Positions 1-7,953 are shown, numbered from the stretch's first letter. The stretch: DNA of 52,802 bases from Pseudomonadota bacterium (GCA_021822115.1 JAJZSA010000009.1:1-52802); one strand, 5' to 3'. The notes: generated by a model not told the origin, from the sequence alone. Made by a program: numbers and translations.

Positions 1-15
1 CGAAGGTCAAACCCG

Positions 16-21
16 TATAAT
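16..21 (+). promoter_or_regulatory. Probable -10 box of the tRNA transcription unit
   Basis: A perfect TATAAT lies 14 bases before the 5' end of the mature tRNA-Lys, a suitable place for the -10 element of a stable-RNA promoter. The -35 element would fall before the first base of the window, so the promoter cannot be confirmed. Confidence 0.55.
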
Positions 22-35
22 GCGCGCTCTTTTTC

Positions 36-111
36 GGGTCGGTAGCTCAGCCGGTAGAGCAGCGGACTTTTAATCCGTTGGTCGCGAGTTCGAATCTCGC
101 CCGACCCACCA
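36..111 (+). tRNA. tRNA-Lys (anticodon TTT)
   Basis: A full 76-nt cloverleaf. The acceptor stem GGGTCGG pairs with CCGACCC (101-107), followed by discriminator A and an encoded CCA end. The anticodon stem CGGA/TCCG encloses the loop CTTTTAA with anticodon TTT. The D arm (AGCTCAG...GAGC) and the T arm with GTTCGAATC are intact. It lies 11 bases before the Thr tRNA and is probably co-transcribed with it. Confidence 0.97.
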
Positions 112-122
112 GTTTCAGCCTA

Positions 123-198
123 GCCGCTTTAGCTCAGTTGGTAGAGCAACCGCCTTGTAAGCGGTAGGTCGTCAGTTCGAATCCGACAAGCGGCACCA
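123..198 (+). tRNA. tRNA-Thr (anticodon TGT)
   Basis: A 76-nt cloverleaf. The acceptor stem GCCGCTT pairs with AAGCGGC (188-194), followed by A and an encoded CCA. The anticodon stem CCGC/GCGG encloses the loop CTTGTAA, giving TGT, which reads ACA and other ACN threonine codons. The T loop TTCGAAT is present. A rho-independent terminator follows directly. Confidence 0.97.
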
Positions 199-201
199 AA
201 T

Positions 202-231
202 AAAACGGCCTGCATACCGCAGGCCGTTTTT
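202..231 (+). terminator. Rho-independent terminator of the tRNA pair
   Basis: A 10-bp stem, AACGGCCTGC (204-213) with GCAGGCCGTT (219-228), has a 5-nt loop and is followed by a run of T. It also lies just past the 3' end of the minus-strand flavoprotein gene, and the A-rich left flank means it could serve both directions. Confidence 0.88.
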
Positions 232-249
232 CATCCGAAGGCAACAACT

Positions 250-1560
250 TTAGACGGTGCCAAACTTGGTTTCCACCATCACGCCGATCTGCTTCAGGAA
301 CGGGGTCGGCAAGGTGCCTCCCGCGCAGACGATGACGCCGTCGTTGGGGATGTTGGCTTCTTCGTCGCCGAAGCGGATATCGACCGTATCCTTGTGGATC
401 TGTTTGATGCTGGACTTCAGATAGATTTTCACTTTGCCCGCGTCGGCCATGGCCTTTAGTTTGTCGCGGTTCTTCGGCTTGGCGCCACCGAATGCTTTGC
501 CGAAATCCTCGCCACGGGCCAGCAGCGAGACGGTGGTGCCCGCTTCCTCGGCGATGGACATGGCGGCTTCCACGGCGCTGTCACCACCGCCGACCACGGC
601 TACATGCATGTTGCGGTATTGCTCGGGGTCGATCAGGCGATATACCACCTTGGGCAGCTCTTCGCCGGGGACGCCCAGTTTGCGCGGCGTACCGCGGCGG
701 CCGATGGCGAGCAACACGGTGCGTGTCCTGTATTCGCTCTTGGCGGTCTTGACCAGGAAACCGTCGCCTTCTGGCATGATGTTCTCCATGCGTTCGTTGT
801 AGTTGAGTTTGATGCCGGTCTTGGCGATGATCCCCAGCCACCACTCAAGCAGTCGTTCCTTGCTGACTTCCTTGAATTGCATCTCGCCGACGACTGGCAG
901 CTTGACCGGGGCGGTCATGGCGATCTTGTTGCGCGGATATTGGAAGATGGCGCCGCCGAGGGAGACTTCCTGTTCGACTACCAGATACTTCAGTTTGTGC
1001 TCGATGGCGCCCAAGGCGGCGCCGAGACCGGCGGGACCGGCGCCCACGATGACCACGTCATAGTCGAAATTGTGGGTACCTTTCAGCTTGGCGATGGAGT
1101 TGATCGCCTGCGAACCTTGGCTGGCAGCCTTGCGGATGAGGCCCATGCCGCCCAGTTCGCCGGCGATATAGATGCCTTTGATGTTGGTCTCGAAGTTGGG
1201 ATCGACCTGCGGGATGTCCATGCCGCGCTTCTCGGTGCCGAACACCAGCGTGATGGCATCGTGCGGGCAGGCCGCTGCGCAGGCGCCGTGACCGATGCAA
1301 TAGGTCGGGTTGATGAGCACGGCCTTGCCTTTGATCATGCCGAGGGCCCCCTCGGGGCAGGCCTTGATGCAACTGCCGGAACCGAGACACAGGCGAGGAT
1401 CGATCACGGGATGCAGTGAGGCGGGTTCGGTCAGCCCCTGCGCGATGGCTTCTTTCATCTGTTCCACGGAGCTCTGTTCAGTCTTTTTCCGGCGGCCGAG
1501 ATAGAACAGCATGATGATGATCAGTGGGATCAGGTAGACGGAAAGGTCGAGGATGTCCAT
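250..1560 (-). CDS. Ferredoxin-domain, FAD/NAD(P)-binding oxidoreductase (thioredoxin reductase-like fold)
   Basis: The 436-residue protein has an N-terminal hydrophobic segment (residues 6-21) followed by RRKK, so it is probably tethered to the inner membrane facing the cytoplasm. Residues 52-102 form a two-cluster ferredoxin-like domain with cysteines at 58, 64, 68 and 88, 94, 98. The second cysteine of each canonical CxxCxxCxxxCP motif is replaced (Ser61, His91). An FAD-binding GAGPAGLG (173-180) and a later NAD(P)-binding GGGDSAVEA follow. The thioredoxin reductase CxxC pair is absent, so it is more like ferredoxin-NAD(P)+ reductases of that fold. It is divergent from the cytochrome operon at 1781, suggesting that it exchanges electrons between NAD(P)H and the membrane or periplasmic chain. 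Substrate and direction are inferred. No strong ribosome site is visible. Confidence 0.82.
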   Translation of the reverse strand: MDILDLSVYLIPLIIIMLFYLGRRKKTEQSSVEQMKEAIAQGLTEPASLHPVIDPRLCLGSGSCIKACPEGALGMIKGKAVLINPTYCIGHGACAAACPHDAITLVFGTEKRGMDIPQVDPNFETNIKGIYIAGELGGMGLIRKAASQGSQAINSIAKLKGTHNFDYDVVIVGAGPAGLGAALGAIEHKLKYLVVEQEVSLGGAIFQYPRNKIAMTAPVKLPVVGEMQFKEVSKERLLEWWLGIIAKTGIKLNYNERMENIMPEGDGFLVKTAKSEYRTRTVLLAIGRRGTPRKLGVPGEELPKVVYRLIDPEQYRNMHVAVVGGGDSAVEAAMSIAEEAGTTVSLLARGEDFGKAFGGAKPKNRDKLKAMADAGKVKIYLKSSIKQIHKDTVDIRFGDEEANIPNDGVIVCAGGTLPTPFLKQIGVMVETKFGTV

Positions 1561-1681
1561 GTCATTTCGCGATTTAAGTGATTGAAAGGATGGGGACGTC
1601 GGCGGTATGGCCGTTGTCGCGGTCAGGCTATGGCGCGTCGATATTGAACTTTGTCATATTCGGCACTGTCGCATGCGCCGC

Positions 1682-1710
1682 ATTCTAGGGGGCTGCATAA
1701 ATTAAGACAA
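1682..1710 (-). promoter_or_regulatory. Candidate sigma-70 promoter for the flavoprotein gene
   Basis: Read on the minus strand, TTGTCT (1710-1705) and TAGAAT (1687-1682) are separated by exactly 17 bases. Matches to consensus are 4/6 and 5/6. It is back to back with the plus-strand promoter at 1718-1746. Confidence 0.5.
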
Positions 1711-1723
1711 ATTTATTAAGACA
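1701..1723. repeat. Direct repeat ATTAAGACA x2 across the divergent promoters
   Basis: ATTAAGACA occurs at 1701-1709 and again at 1715-1723, 14 bases apart. The first copy overlaps the -35 of the minus-strand promoter and the second overlaps the -35 of the plus-strand promoter, as expected of a shared operator. No cognate regulator gene is recognisable nearby. Confidence 0.6.
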
Positions 1724-1746
1724 GCAGCCGTTTTCGCGGTTAGAAT
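1718..1746 (+). promoter_or_regulatory. Candidate sigma-70 promoter for the cytochrome/porin operon
   Basis: AAGACA (1718-1723) and TAGAAT (1741-1746) are separated by 17 bases, matching consensus at 4/6 and 5/6. The predicted transcript would begin near 1753, about 28 bases before the ATG at 1781. Confidence 0.5.
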
Positions 1747-1780
1747 TTTGCGCGTTTGTGCCCAGATTTCGTCAGCCATC

Positions 1781-2680
1781 ATGAAAAGAACGAAGAAACA
1801 ATCCGAACATCTCTACTGGATGATCTTTATCTCCATCGTCGGCATCATCACGTTCGCCGGCTACTTTGTCGTATATCCGCAGACTTATTACAAGCCGGGC
1901 GAGGAACTGTTCGATTTCGGCTATAACTTGGGCTTGACCGGCGGTCTGATGATGACTCTGCTGCTGCTCTATCCCTTGCGCAAGCGTTGGAAGTTGCTGG
2001 AGAACGTCGGTTTTCTGCCCACCTGGTTCAAGTGGCACATGGTGTTGGGTATCCTCGGCCCCCTGTTCATCATCTTCCATTCCACCTATCACGTTTACAT
2101 TCCGTTCATCCATCCGACCGGTTCCATCAACGCGGCGGTGGCGATGTATTGCATGCTGCTGGTGTCCGGTAGCGGTACCTTTGGTCGTTTTTTCTATACC
2201 AAGATCCACCATGGTCTGTACGGGCGTCAGGCGACCGTGAACGAACTGCGTGCCCAGATGGAGCAGACCGGCGACATCAAGACCATGTTCGGTTTTGCAC
2301 CGCAGGTGGAGCAGAAGCTGGAGGCGTTCCACGCCCAAGCCGAGCTTTATGCCAAGGAAAAAGGCTATGGCTTCATCAGCTTCGCCCGGATTGGCTGGCG
2401 TTCCGCAGTCCTCTCCCGCCAGTTGCCGGCGGAATTGCGCCAGGTAATGCAGGAGCAAGCAACGGAGAAGAGCTTTTCCGCCGAGCAGATCAAAGGGATG
2501 GAGGCGATGTTCGGCGAGTATCGCGAGAAGATCGTGGCCTATCTGCATGCAGTGCGCGATGCGGCGCAGTTCCATACCTATGAGCGCCTGTTCTCCTGGT
2601 GGCACATCTTCCATATCCCGCTGGTGTTCATGATGGTGTTCAGCGCCATCTATCACGTTTACGCTGTCCACGCTTACTAA
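1781..2680 (+). CDS. Integral membrane cytochrome b-like electron carrier
   Basis: The 299-residue protein has hydrophobic segments near residues 12-32, 52-66, 84-107, 116-132 and 273-295. A soluble alpha-helical region lies before the last segment. Histidines sit in pairs suited to b-heme ligation: His86 with His100/His104, and His275/His278 with His292. This resembles ferric-reductase or cytochrome b561-like membrane proteins, but I cannot name the family with certainty. The ATG at 1781 is preferred over an in-frame TTG 33 bases upstream because translation from the ATG begins just before the first membrane helix. The stop codon overlaps the next start (TAATG), so it is translationally coupled to the 24-heme cytochrome. 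Inferred role: passing electrons between periplasmic cytochromes and the quinone pool or the neighbouring flavoprotein. Confidence 0.7.
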   Translation: MKRTKKQSEHLYWMIFISIVGIITFAGYFVVYPQTYYKPGEELFDFGYNLGLTGGLMMTLLLLYPLRKRWKLLENVGFLPTWFKWHMVLGILGPLFIIFHSTYHVYIPFIHPTGSINAAVAMYCMLLVSGSGTFGRFFYTKIHHGLYGRQATVNELRAQMEQTGDIKTMFGFAPQVEQKLEAFHAQAELYAKEKGYGFISFARIGWRSAVLSRQLPAELRQVMQEQATEKSFSAEQIKGMEAMFGEYREKIVAYLHAVRDAAQFHTYERLFSWWHIFHIPLVFMMVFSAIYHVYAVHAY

Positions 2681-4494
2681 TGGTTCGAATGATGGTACTT
2701 CGCACACTCACACTGATCCTGTTCCTGTTTGCCCTGCCGCTGCAGGCGCATGCCAATAAATTGCTGATGCCCGGTGATGTCATCAAGGGGCACGCCAAGG
2801 ATGAGGAGAAGTGCGAACTCTGTCACAAGAAGTTCGACAAGAAGGCGCAGAACCGCCTGTGTATGGACTGCCACAAGGATGTGGGCAAGGATGTGGCCGA
2901 GAAGAAGGGTTATCACGGTCGTCTGGATGCGGAGAAGGAATGTAAGGAGTGTCACTCCGAGCACAAGGGGCGCGATTTCAAAGCGGCCGAGTTCGACCAT
3001 GCCAAGTTCGACCACAAGCAGACCGATTTCGAGCTGAAGGGTGGGCACTTGGCACCCAAGGTCAAATGCGACAGCTGTCATAAACCGGGCCTGAAGTTCC
3101 GCGAAGCGCCGCAGCTTTGCTATAGCTGTCACAAGAAGGACGACAAGCATAAGGGCGGTCTGGGGCAGGATTGCGGCAAGTGCCATATCGAGAAGGACTG
3201 GAAGACCACCGAGTTCGATCACGACAAGACCAAGTTCAAGCTGCGCGGCAAGCACGTCGATGTGAAGTGCGTGAAGTGCCATATCGACAACAAGTTCAAG
3301 GATACGCCGATGGCCTGTGTGTCCTGTCACCAGAAGGATGATGACAAGGCGCACAAGGGTAAGTTGGGCAAGAAGTGCGAGAGCTGTCACACCGACAAGG
3401 ACTGGAAGCAGACCAAGTTCGATCACGACAAGACTTCATTCCCTCTGCTGGGTAAGCACGTCGATGTGAAGTGCGACAAGTGTCACATCGACAAGAAATA
3501 CAAGGGTACGCCCAAGAAGTGTAACGAGTGCCACAAGAAAGACGATGACAAGGCGCACAAGGGCAAGTTCGGCGCCAAGTGCGAGACCTGTCACGTTGAG
3601 AAGGACTGGAAAGAGATCAAGTTCGATCACAACAAGCAGACCAAATTCGACCTGGTCGGCAAGCACAAGTCACCGCCGCTGAAATGTACTGCTTGCCACA
3701 AGGGCGACCTGTACAAGGACAAGTTGCAGATGGCCTGTGTGTCCTGCCACAAGAAGGATGACGACAAGGCACACAAGGGCAACTTCGGCGTGAAGTGCGA
3801 GACCTGCCACGTGGCGGACGACTGGAAGGACATCAAGTTCGACCACGACAAGCAGACCAAGTACCCGCTGCTCGGCAAGCACAAGAAGGCGAAGTGCAGC
3901 GCTTGCCACAAGGGCGACCTGTACAAGGACAAGCTGCAGCAAGCTTGCGTGAGCTGCCACCAGAAGGACGACGACAAGGCGCACAAGGGCCAGGAAGGCA
4001 AGAAGTGCGAGAGCTGCCACGTCGAGGACGACTGGAAGAAGGTGGACAAGTTCAACCATAACCGCATGTCGACTTTCCCACTGTTGGGACGTCATGCTCT
4101 GGTTGCCTGCAAGAAGTGTCATGAGGAAACCACATTCAAGGACACCAAGTCCGACTGCTGGTCCTGCCATGAGAAGGATGATGACAAGGTGCATCGTCGT
4201 CGTCTGGGAACCGAATGCCAGGTTTGCCACTCCACGCGCTCGTGGGGCGCTTGGGACTTCGACCACAACAAGACCAACTTCAAGCTGGACGGCCCGCACA
4301 AGAAGACCGCGAACAAGTGTTATGCTTGCCATGCCAAGCCCATGGCCAAGAAGGTCGTAGCTTCGACCGCCTGCGGCAGCTGTCACGAACGGGATGATGT
4401 GCATAACGGCAATTTCGGCGACCGCTGCGACCGTTGTCATGAAGGCAATGACTGGAAAACGGTAAAGATGGGCGTCATCGTGCCGAAGAAGTAG
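2680..4494 (+). CDS. Periplasmic 24-heme c-type cytochrome
   Basis: The 604-residue protein starts with a signal peptide (a hydrophobic run ending in a predicted AHA cleavage site near residue 25). I count 24 CXXCH motifs and almost no other cysteine. The body is built of repeated modules of about 70-75 residues carrying three hemes each, with recurring elements such as FDHDKTKF, GKH, KKDDDKAHKG and CESCH. Extra histidines in these elements could be distal heme ligands. It is very rich in Lys and Asp. The start at 2680 overlaps the previous stop (TAATG). In-frame codons upstream to 2599 lie inside the preceding gene and lack a signal peptide. Neighbouring genes suggest a long periplasmic heme wire meeting the outer-membrane porin encoded downstream. 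Confidence 0.93.
   Translation: MVRMMVLRTLTLILFLFALPLQAHANKLLMPGDVIKGHAKDEEKCELCHKKFDKKAQNRLCMDCHKDVGKDVAEKKGYHGRLDAEKECKECHSEHKGRDFKAAEFDHAKFDHKQTDFELKGGHLAPKVKCDSCHKPGLKFREAPQLCYSCHKKDDKHKGGLGQDCGKCHIEKDWKTTEFDHDKTKFKLRGKHVDVKCVKCHIDNKFKDTPMACVSCHQKDDDKAHKGKLGKKCESCHTDKDWKQTKFDHDKTSFPLLGKHVDVKCDKCHIDKKYKGTPKKCNECHKKDDDKAHKGKFGAKCETCHVEKDWKEIKFDHNKQTKFDLVGKHKSPPLKCTACHKGDLYKDKLQMACVSCHKKDDDKAHKGNFGVKCETCHVADDWKDIKFDHDKQTKYPLLGKHKKAKCSACHKGDLYKDKLQQACVSCHQKDDDKAHKGQEGKKCESCHVEDDWKKVDKFNHNRMSTFPLLGRHALVACKKCHEETTFKDTKSDCWSCHEKDDDKVHRRRLGTECQVCHSTRSWGAWDFDHNKTNFKLDGPHKKTANKCYACHAKPMAKKVVASTACGSCHERDDVHNGNFGDRCDRCHEGNDWKTVKMGVIVPKK
2800..4430 (+). repeat. Internal tandem repeats of the 24-heme gene
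   Basis: Near-identical DNA segments recur at about 210-230-base intervals, for example the stretch encoding KGDLYKDKLQ at about 3700 and again at about 3910, and that encoding HKKDDDKAHKG or HQKDDDKAHKG at about 3335, 3535, 3755 and 3960. All copies stay in frame. They mark expansion of the cytochrome by module duplication. Confidence 0.85.
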
Positions 4495-4568
4495 CGATTG
4501 GGAGAGTGTCGGTCTGAGCGACAGGGGAGTCGCGTCGGGCAGTGAATGATTTATCGAGGAGGTGTGTC

Positions 4569-5630
4569 ATGGAGAGACTGGGACGATATTTCGGCGCATT
4601 GTTCGCCGTCATGCTGGCAGCCGCGACGTTGCAAGCGCAAGCCGCGCAGCAGGTCGGACGTGATTTCAATCACGCCACGACTGGCTTCACGCTAACCGGA
4701 GGTCATGCAGCCGCAGCCTGTGAATCCTGCCACGTCGGTGGTGTGTTCAAGGGAACGCCGCGCAATTGCGATGGTTGTCATGCTGTCGGCAAGCGCGTGG
4801 TGGCGACACCGAAGAACGACAAGCACATCGTGACCGATGCGCCTTGCGAGACCTGTCACTTCAATACCGCGACCTGGCTGGGTGCTCGCTACAACCATGG
4901 TTCTGCTGTCGTTGGACAGTGTGCTTCTTGCCACAATGGCCGCCAGGCGGCCGGTAAGCCGTCAAGTCACAACAGCAACGTGAACAAAGCGCAGAAATCC
5001 TGTGACCAGTGTCACCGTACCTTTGCCTGGAATCCGGCGAGCTGGAACCATAACAATTCTGCCGGTAGCTGTGATCAGGCAGGTTGCCACGTGGCTGGCC
5101 AGAATACCTGGTACAAGGGCGTGACCACCGCGCATACCCGCACCGGCATGGCCACCTATGCTTGTCAGCGTTGCCACAATTATCTGGGTTGGAAGCCGGC
5201 GCCATATGACCATGTCGGCGCCACTGGCCGCTGCGATAGCTGCCACAATGGTGCGGTAGCCATTTCCACGCCGGCTGGTCACGTTGCGATTTCAGGTTCG
5301 GATTGCAGCGAATGCCATATCAATACCACCAAGTCGTGGACGCCGGCGCTCGGAGGCAAGCCTGCCAATCACATTCCCTATAACGCAGGTACGGCTTGCA
5401 CAGCTTGCCATTTGACGGCCACAACCGCCAAGACTGGCGCAGCGATGCACGCCTATGTGTCGAGCTATGCCTGCACGACCTGTCACTTGAAGGGAAATAC
5501 CTATGCAGTTTGGGGGCAGAACACCAAGTCCATCGGTCACGAAGGTATGAAGTCGGGTGATGACTGCTCGAAGTCTGGTTGCCATGCCCCGGCTGGCAGC
5601 AGAGGTTCTGCATACGTTACTTGGGATTGA
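4569..5630 (+). CDS. Twelve-heme c-type cytochrome
   Basis: The 353-residue protein has a signal peptide ending near AQA (about residue 25). Ten CXXCH motifs are present plus two CX3CH variants, CDQAGCH and CSKSGCH, giving up to 12 c-hemes. A FNHATTGF-type segment near the N-terminus resembles the FDH elements of the preceding 24-heme protein, so the two are related. The ATG at 4569 has a perfect AGGAGG six bases upstream (4557-4562); an in-frame GTG at 4542 has no such site. It lies between the periplasmic cytochrome and a porin gene, so it may be the surface or porin-lumen cytochrome. No lipobox is seen, so its outer-membrane location is inferred. Confidence 0.9.
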   Translation: MERLGRYFGALFAVMLAAATLQAQAAQQVGRDFNHATTGFTLTGGHAAAACESCHVGGVFKGTPRNCDGCHAVGKRVVATPKNDKHIVTDAPCETCHFNTATWLGARYNHGSAVVGQCASCHNGRQAAGKPSSHNSNVNKAQKSCDQCHRTFAWNPASWNHNNSAGSCDQAGCHVAGQNTWYKGVTTAHTRTGMATYACQRCHNYLGWKPAPYDHVGATGRCDSCHNGAVAISTPAGHVAISGSDCSECHINTTKSWTPALGGKPANHIPYNAGTACTACHLTATTAKTGAAMHAYVSSYACTTCHLKGNTYAVWGQNTKSIGHEGMKSGDDCSKSGCHAPAGSRGSAYVTWD

Positions 5631-5641
5631 TCTGAGACGTA

Positions 5642-5666
5642 GGGTTGCCATGTAAAGCGGCAACCC
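5642..5666 (+). promoter_or_regulatory. Intergenic stem-loop between cytochrome and porin genes
   Basis: GGGTTGCC (5642-5649) pairs perfectly with GGCAACCC (5659-5666) across a 9-nt loop. No T-run follows, so it is not a typical terminator. It may stabilise the upstream cytochrome message or set the cytochrome to porin expression ratio. Confidence 0.5.
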
Positions 5667-5706
5667 GATGTCAACAATAAAGAATTCAGAATTTCGGGAG
5701 AAGAGC

Positions 5707-7830
5707 ATGATTTCGTCTATTAAGCGATATCGCCTTGCTTTCATGTTGGCAGCCCCGCTGCTTGCAGGGCTGGCGGCGGCACAACCACTTGATGATGTGA
5801 CTCTTGAGTACAAGACCGACGGTATCGTGGCGACGATCAGAACAACTTCGCCCATCCGCTATGTGCGCCATTTCCCGGCCAACAGCGGCAAGACGCTGGA
5901 GATCTTCTATGAGCGCGCTCCCGGTGGAGATGTCAACGAAAAATGGACGGACAACGAGACGCGCAATTCCCCGCCCTCTGCCTTGATCCCTTCGTTTACT
6001 GTGACCACGCGCGATCAGGCGACACATCCCAAGATGATGATCGAGTTCTCTCGTGAAGCGCAGTATTCCGTCGCTCCAGGCAGTGACCAGCGCAGCCTGT
6101 TGATCACCATCAAGCCGGATCGTGCCGTAGCGCAGGTTGCGTTGCCGGCCTTGCCGGCCGTCAAGCCATTGCGCGCGACTCCGGCCGATGCCAATCTGGC
6201 AGAGAACAACAAGCAGGGCCTTGAGCTGATGAAGCAAGCGCGCGAGGCCTTGGCGCAGCAGGATAACGATGCGGCGGTCTCGGCGTTCAACAAGCTGTTG
6301 TCTTTGCCGCCCAACGATTACACCGAAGATGCCCAGGAATGGGTGGGGGTGGCGCGTGAGCGTGCTGGCCAGTATGACAAGGCGAAGACCGAATATGACC
6401 TGTATCTGAACCTGTATCCGCAAGGCGACGGGGTGCCGCGCGTGGTGCAGCGTCTGTCCGGTCTGTCCGGCAAGGCGAGTGGTCCCGGCATCGTGGAAGC
6501 GGGTGAACGCAAGCAGACGGCACGCTGGAGCAGTTTCGGCAGTGTCTCCGCGCGTTATTACTTCGGCAAGAGCAAGATCGATTCTACGACTACCTTCAAT
6601 GGCGTTTCTGAAACTCAATCTACCTCGCTCACCGACCAGTCGATGATGATCGCGACCGAAGATGCTTCGATGCGCTATACCAGCGACGAGATGGATGGTC
6701 GTCTGGTGTTCCGTGGCAACGAGACCAAGAACTTCTTGTCCGGCAAGCCTAGCCAGTCGCGCATCAGTTCCCTGTATGGTGAGATCAAGGGACGCAAGCA
6801 GGATTATCTGATGCGTGTCGGTCGGCAGTCTTCTTATGGTGGCGGCGTGCTCGGATATTTCGACGGTGTTGCGGCTTCCTATGGCGATGCTGCGTATCTG
6901 CGCGCCAATGCGGTCGCCGGCAGGATCGCCGATTACAGCGACAGCAAGGCGCCTTCGTTCTTCGGTGCCAGTGTGGATAGCGGCAACTATTCCCTGTACG
7001 GGATCAACCAGACGGCGGAGGGGGTGCTGGACCGACGTGCCGTCGGCGCCGAGTGGCGCTACTACGAGGACAAGACCTCGGCCTATGCCTTGGTGGACTA
7101 CGACATCAATTTCAAGGCACTGAATGCCGCGCAGTTGATGGGTAACGTCAATGCCTTCGATGCTTCCATCAACTTCATGGTCGACCATCGCAAGACTCCG
7201 TCGCTGAGCATCCGCAATGCGCTGTATGGGGCGACCACTTCTTCCATCGCGGTGTTGCAGCAGGCGATGTCGGCCACGGCTTTGCGCGATCTGGCATTGG
7301 CGCGCACCGCCACTTCCAACATGGGGCAAGTCGGTATCACCAAGCCGTTGAATAGCCAATGGCAGGTCGGTGGCGATTTCCGTATCTCCAATATCACCGG
7401 GACTGCGGCCAGCGGTACGCTCAACACGGCGCAAGGTTATCTGGCGGCCAACCCGGGTCGCGGTGCAGAGAAGAGCGTCTCCGGCCAGTTGATCGGTACC
7501 GGGCTGTTGATGGCGGGCGATATCTGGACATTCAGTGCCGCACTGAATACCAGCAGTACCGTCAAGGGCAACACACTCTATGTGTATAACCACGTGGATG
7601 TGCGCGGCGGCTGGGGGCTGGACAGCTCGTTGCAGCTGTACAAGCAGACCGATCAGTTCAATGCGGTGACGACTCGTATCTCGCCCATGGTGCGCGGCAC
7701 CTACCGTCTGGGTGAGCAGTTGACCTTCGACGCCGACTTCGGTCTGGAAAGCACCAAGAACCAAGGCTCGCAGGTGACCACCAAGATCACCCGCATCTTC
7801 GGTTCCGCTGGTCTGCGCTGGGATTTCTGA
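5707..7830 (+). CDS. Outer-membrane beta-barrel porin with periplasmic TPR region
   Basis: The 707-residue protein has a signal peptide (residues 1 to about 26, ending LAAAQ). An N-terminal beta-rich region and a TPR-like helical region follow (about 170-265, with NNKQGLELMKQAREAL and YDKAKTEYDLYLNLYP). From about residue 280 to the end, alternating polar/aromatic strands end in WDF; a C-terminal Phe is typical of BamA-inserted barrels. The ATG at 5707 has GGGAGAAG just upstream. An in-frame ATG at 5668 would add 13 residues before the signal peptide. It is the last gene of the operon, before a strong terminator. Proposed role: the barrel holding a cytochrome across the outer membrane, as in porin-cytochrome complexes. 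The TPR part could dock the 24-heme protein. Confidence 0.83.
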   Translation: MISSIKRYRLAFMLAAPLLAGLAAAQPLDDVTLEYKTDGIVATIRTTSPIRYVRHFPANSGKTLEIFYERAPGGDVNEKWTDNETRNSPPSALIPSFTVTTRDQATHPKMMIEFSREAQYSVAPGSDQRSLLITIKPDRAVAQVALPALPAVKPLRATPADANLAENNKQGLELMKQAREALAQQDNDAAVSAFNKLLSLPPNDYTEDAQEWVGVARERAGQYDKAKTEYDLYLNLYPQGDGVPRVVQRLSGLSGKASGPGIVEAGERKQTARWSSFGSVSARYYFGKSKIDSTTTFNGVSETQSTSLTDQSMMIATEDASMRYTSDEMDGRLVFRGNETKNFLSGKPSQSRISSLYGEIKGRKQDYLMRVGRQSSYGGGVLGYFDGVAASYGDAAYLRANAVAGRIADYSDSKAPSFFGASVDSGNYSLYGINQTAEGVLDRRAVGAEWRYYEDKTSAYALVDYDINFKALNAAQLMGNVNAFDASINFMVDHRKTPSLSIRNALYGATTSSIAVLQQAMSATALRDLALARTATSNMGQVGITKPLNSQWQVGGDFRISNITGTAASGTLNTAQGYLAANPGRGAEKSVSGQLIGTGLLMAGDIWTFSAALNTSSTVKGNTLYVYNHVDVRGGWGLDSSLQLYKQTDQFNAVTTRISPMVRGTYRLGEQLTFDADFGLESTKNQGSQVTTKITRIFGSAGLRWDF

Positions 7831-7853
7831 TCCGGCAGGCAATCTGATGGAAG

Positions 7854-7888
7854 GGCCGCCGATGGCAGTTCGGCGGCCATTTCGTTTT
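7854..7888 (+). terminator. Terminator of the cytochrome/porin operon
   Basis: A perfect 9-bp GC-rich stem, GGCCGCCGA (7854-7862) with TCGGCGGCC (7870-7878), has a 7-nt loop and is followed by ATTTCGTTTT. It separates the electron-transfer operon from sucC. Confidence 0.85.
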
Positions 7889-7953
7889 GTGCGAGAGCAT
7901 AAAACATGATGCTCTGGTAAATTGCCATCCTGTATTTTCTCAATGAGTTCGCC

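Noticed and set aside
2599..2679. Upstream in-frame extension of the 24-heme cytochrome
   Set aside because: It lies inside the preceding gene and would hide the signal peptide. The TAATG overlap at 2680 gives a better start.
2800..4430. Regularly spaced repeats resembling an array
   Set aside because: The repeats are in frame, vary in spacing and encode heme motifs of one cytochrome. There are no unique spacers and no cas genes.
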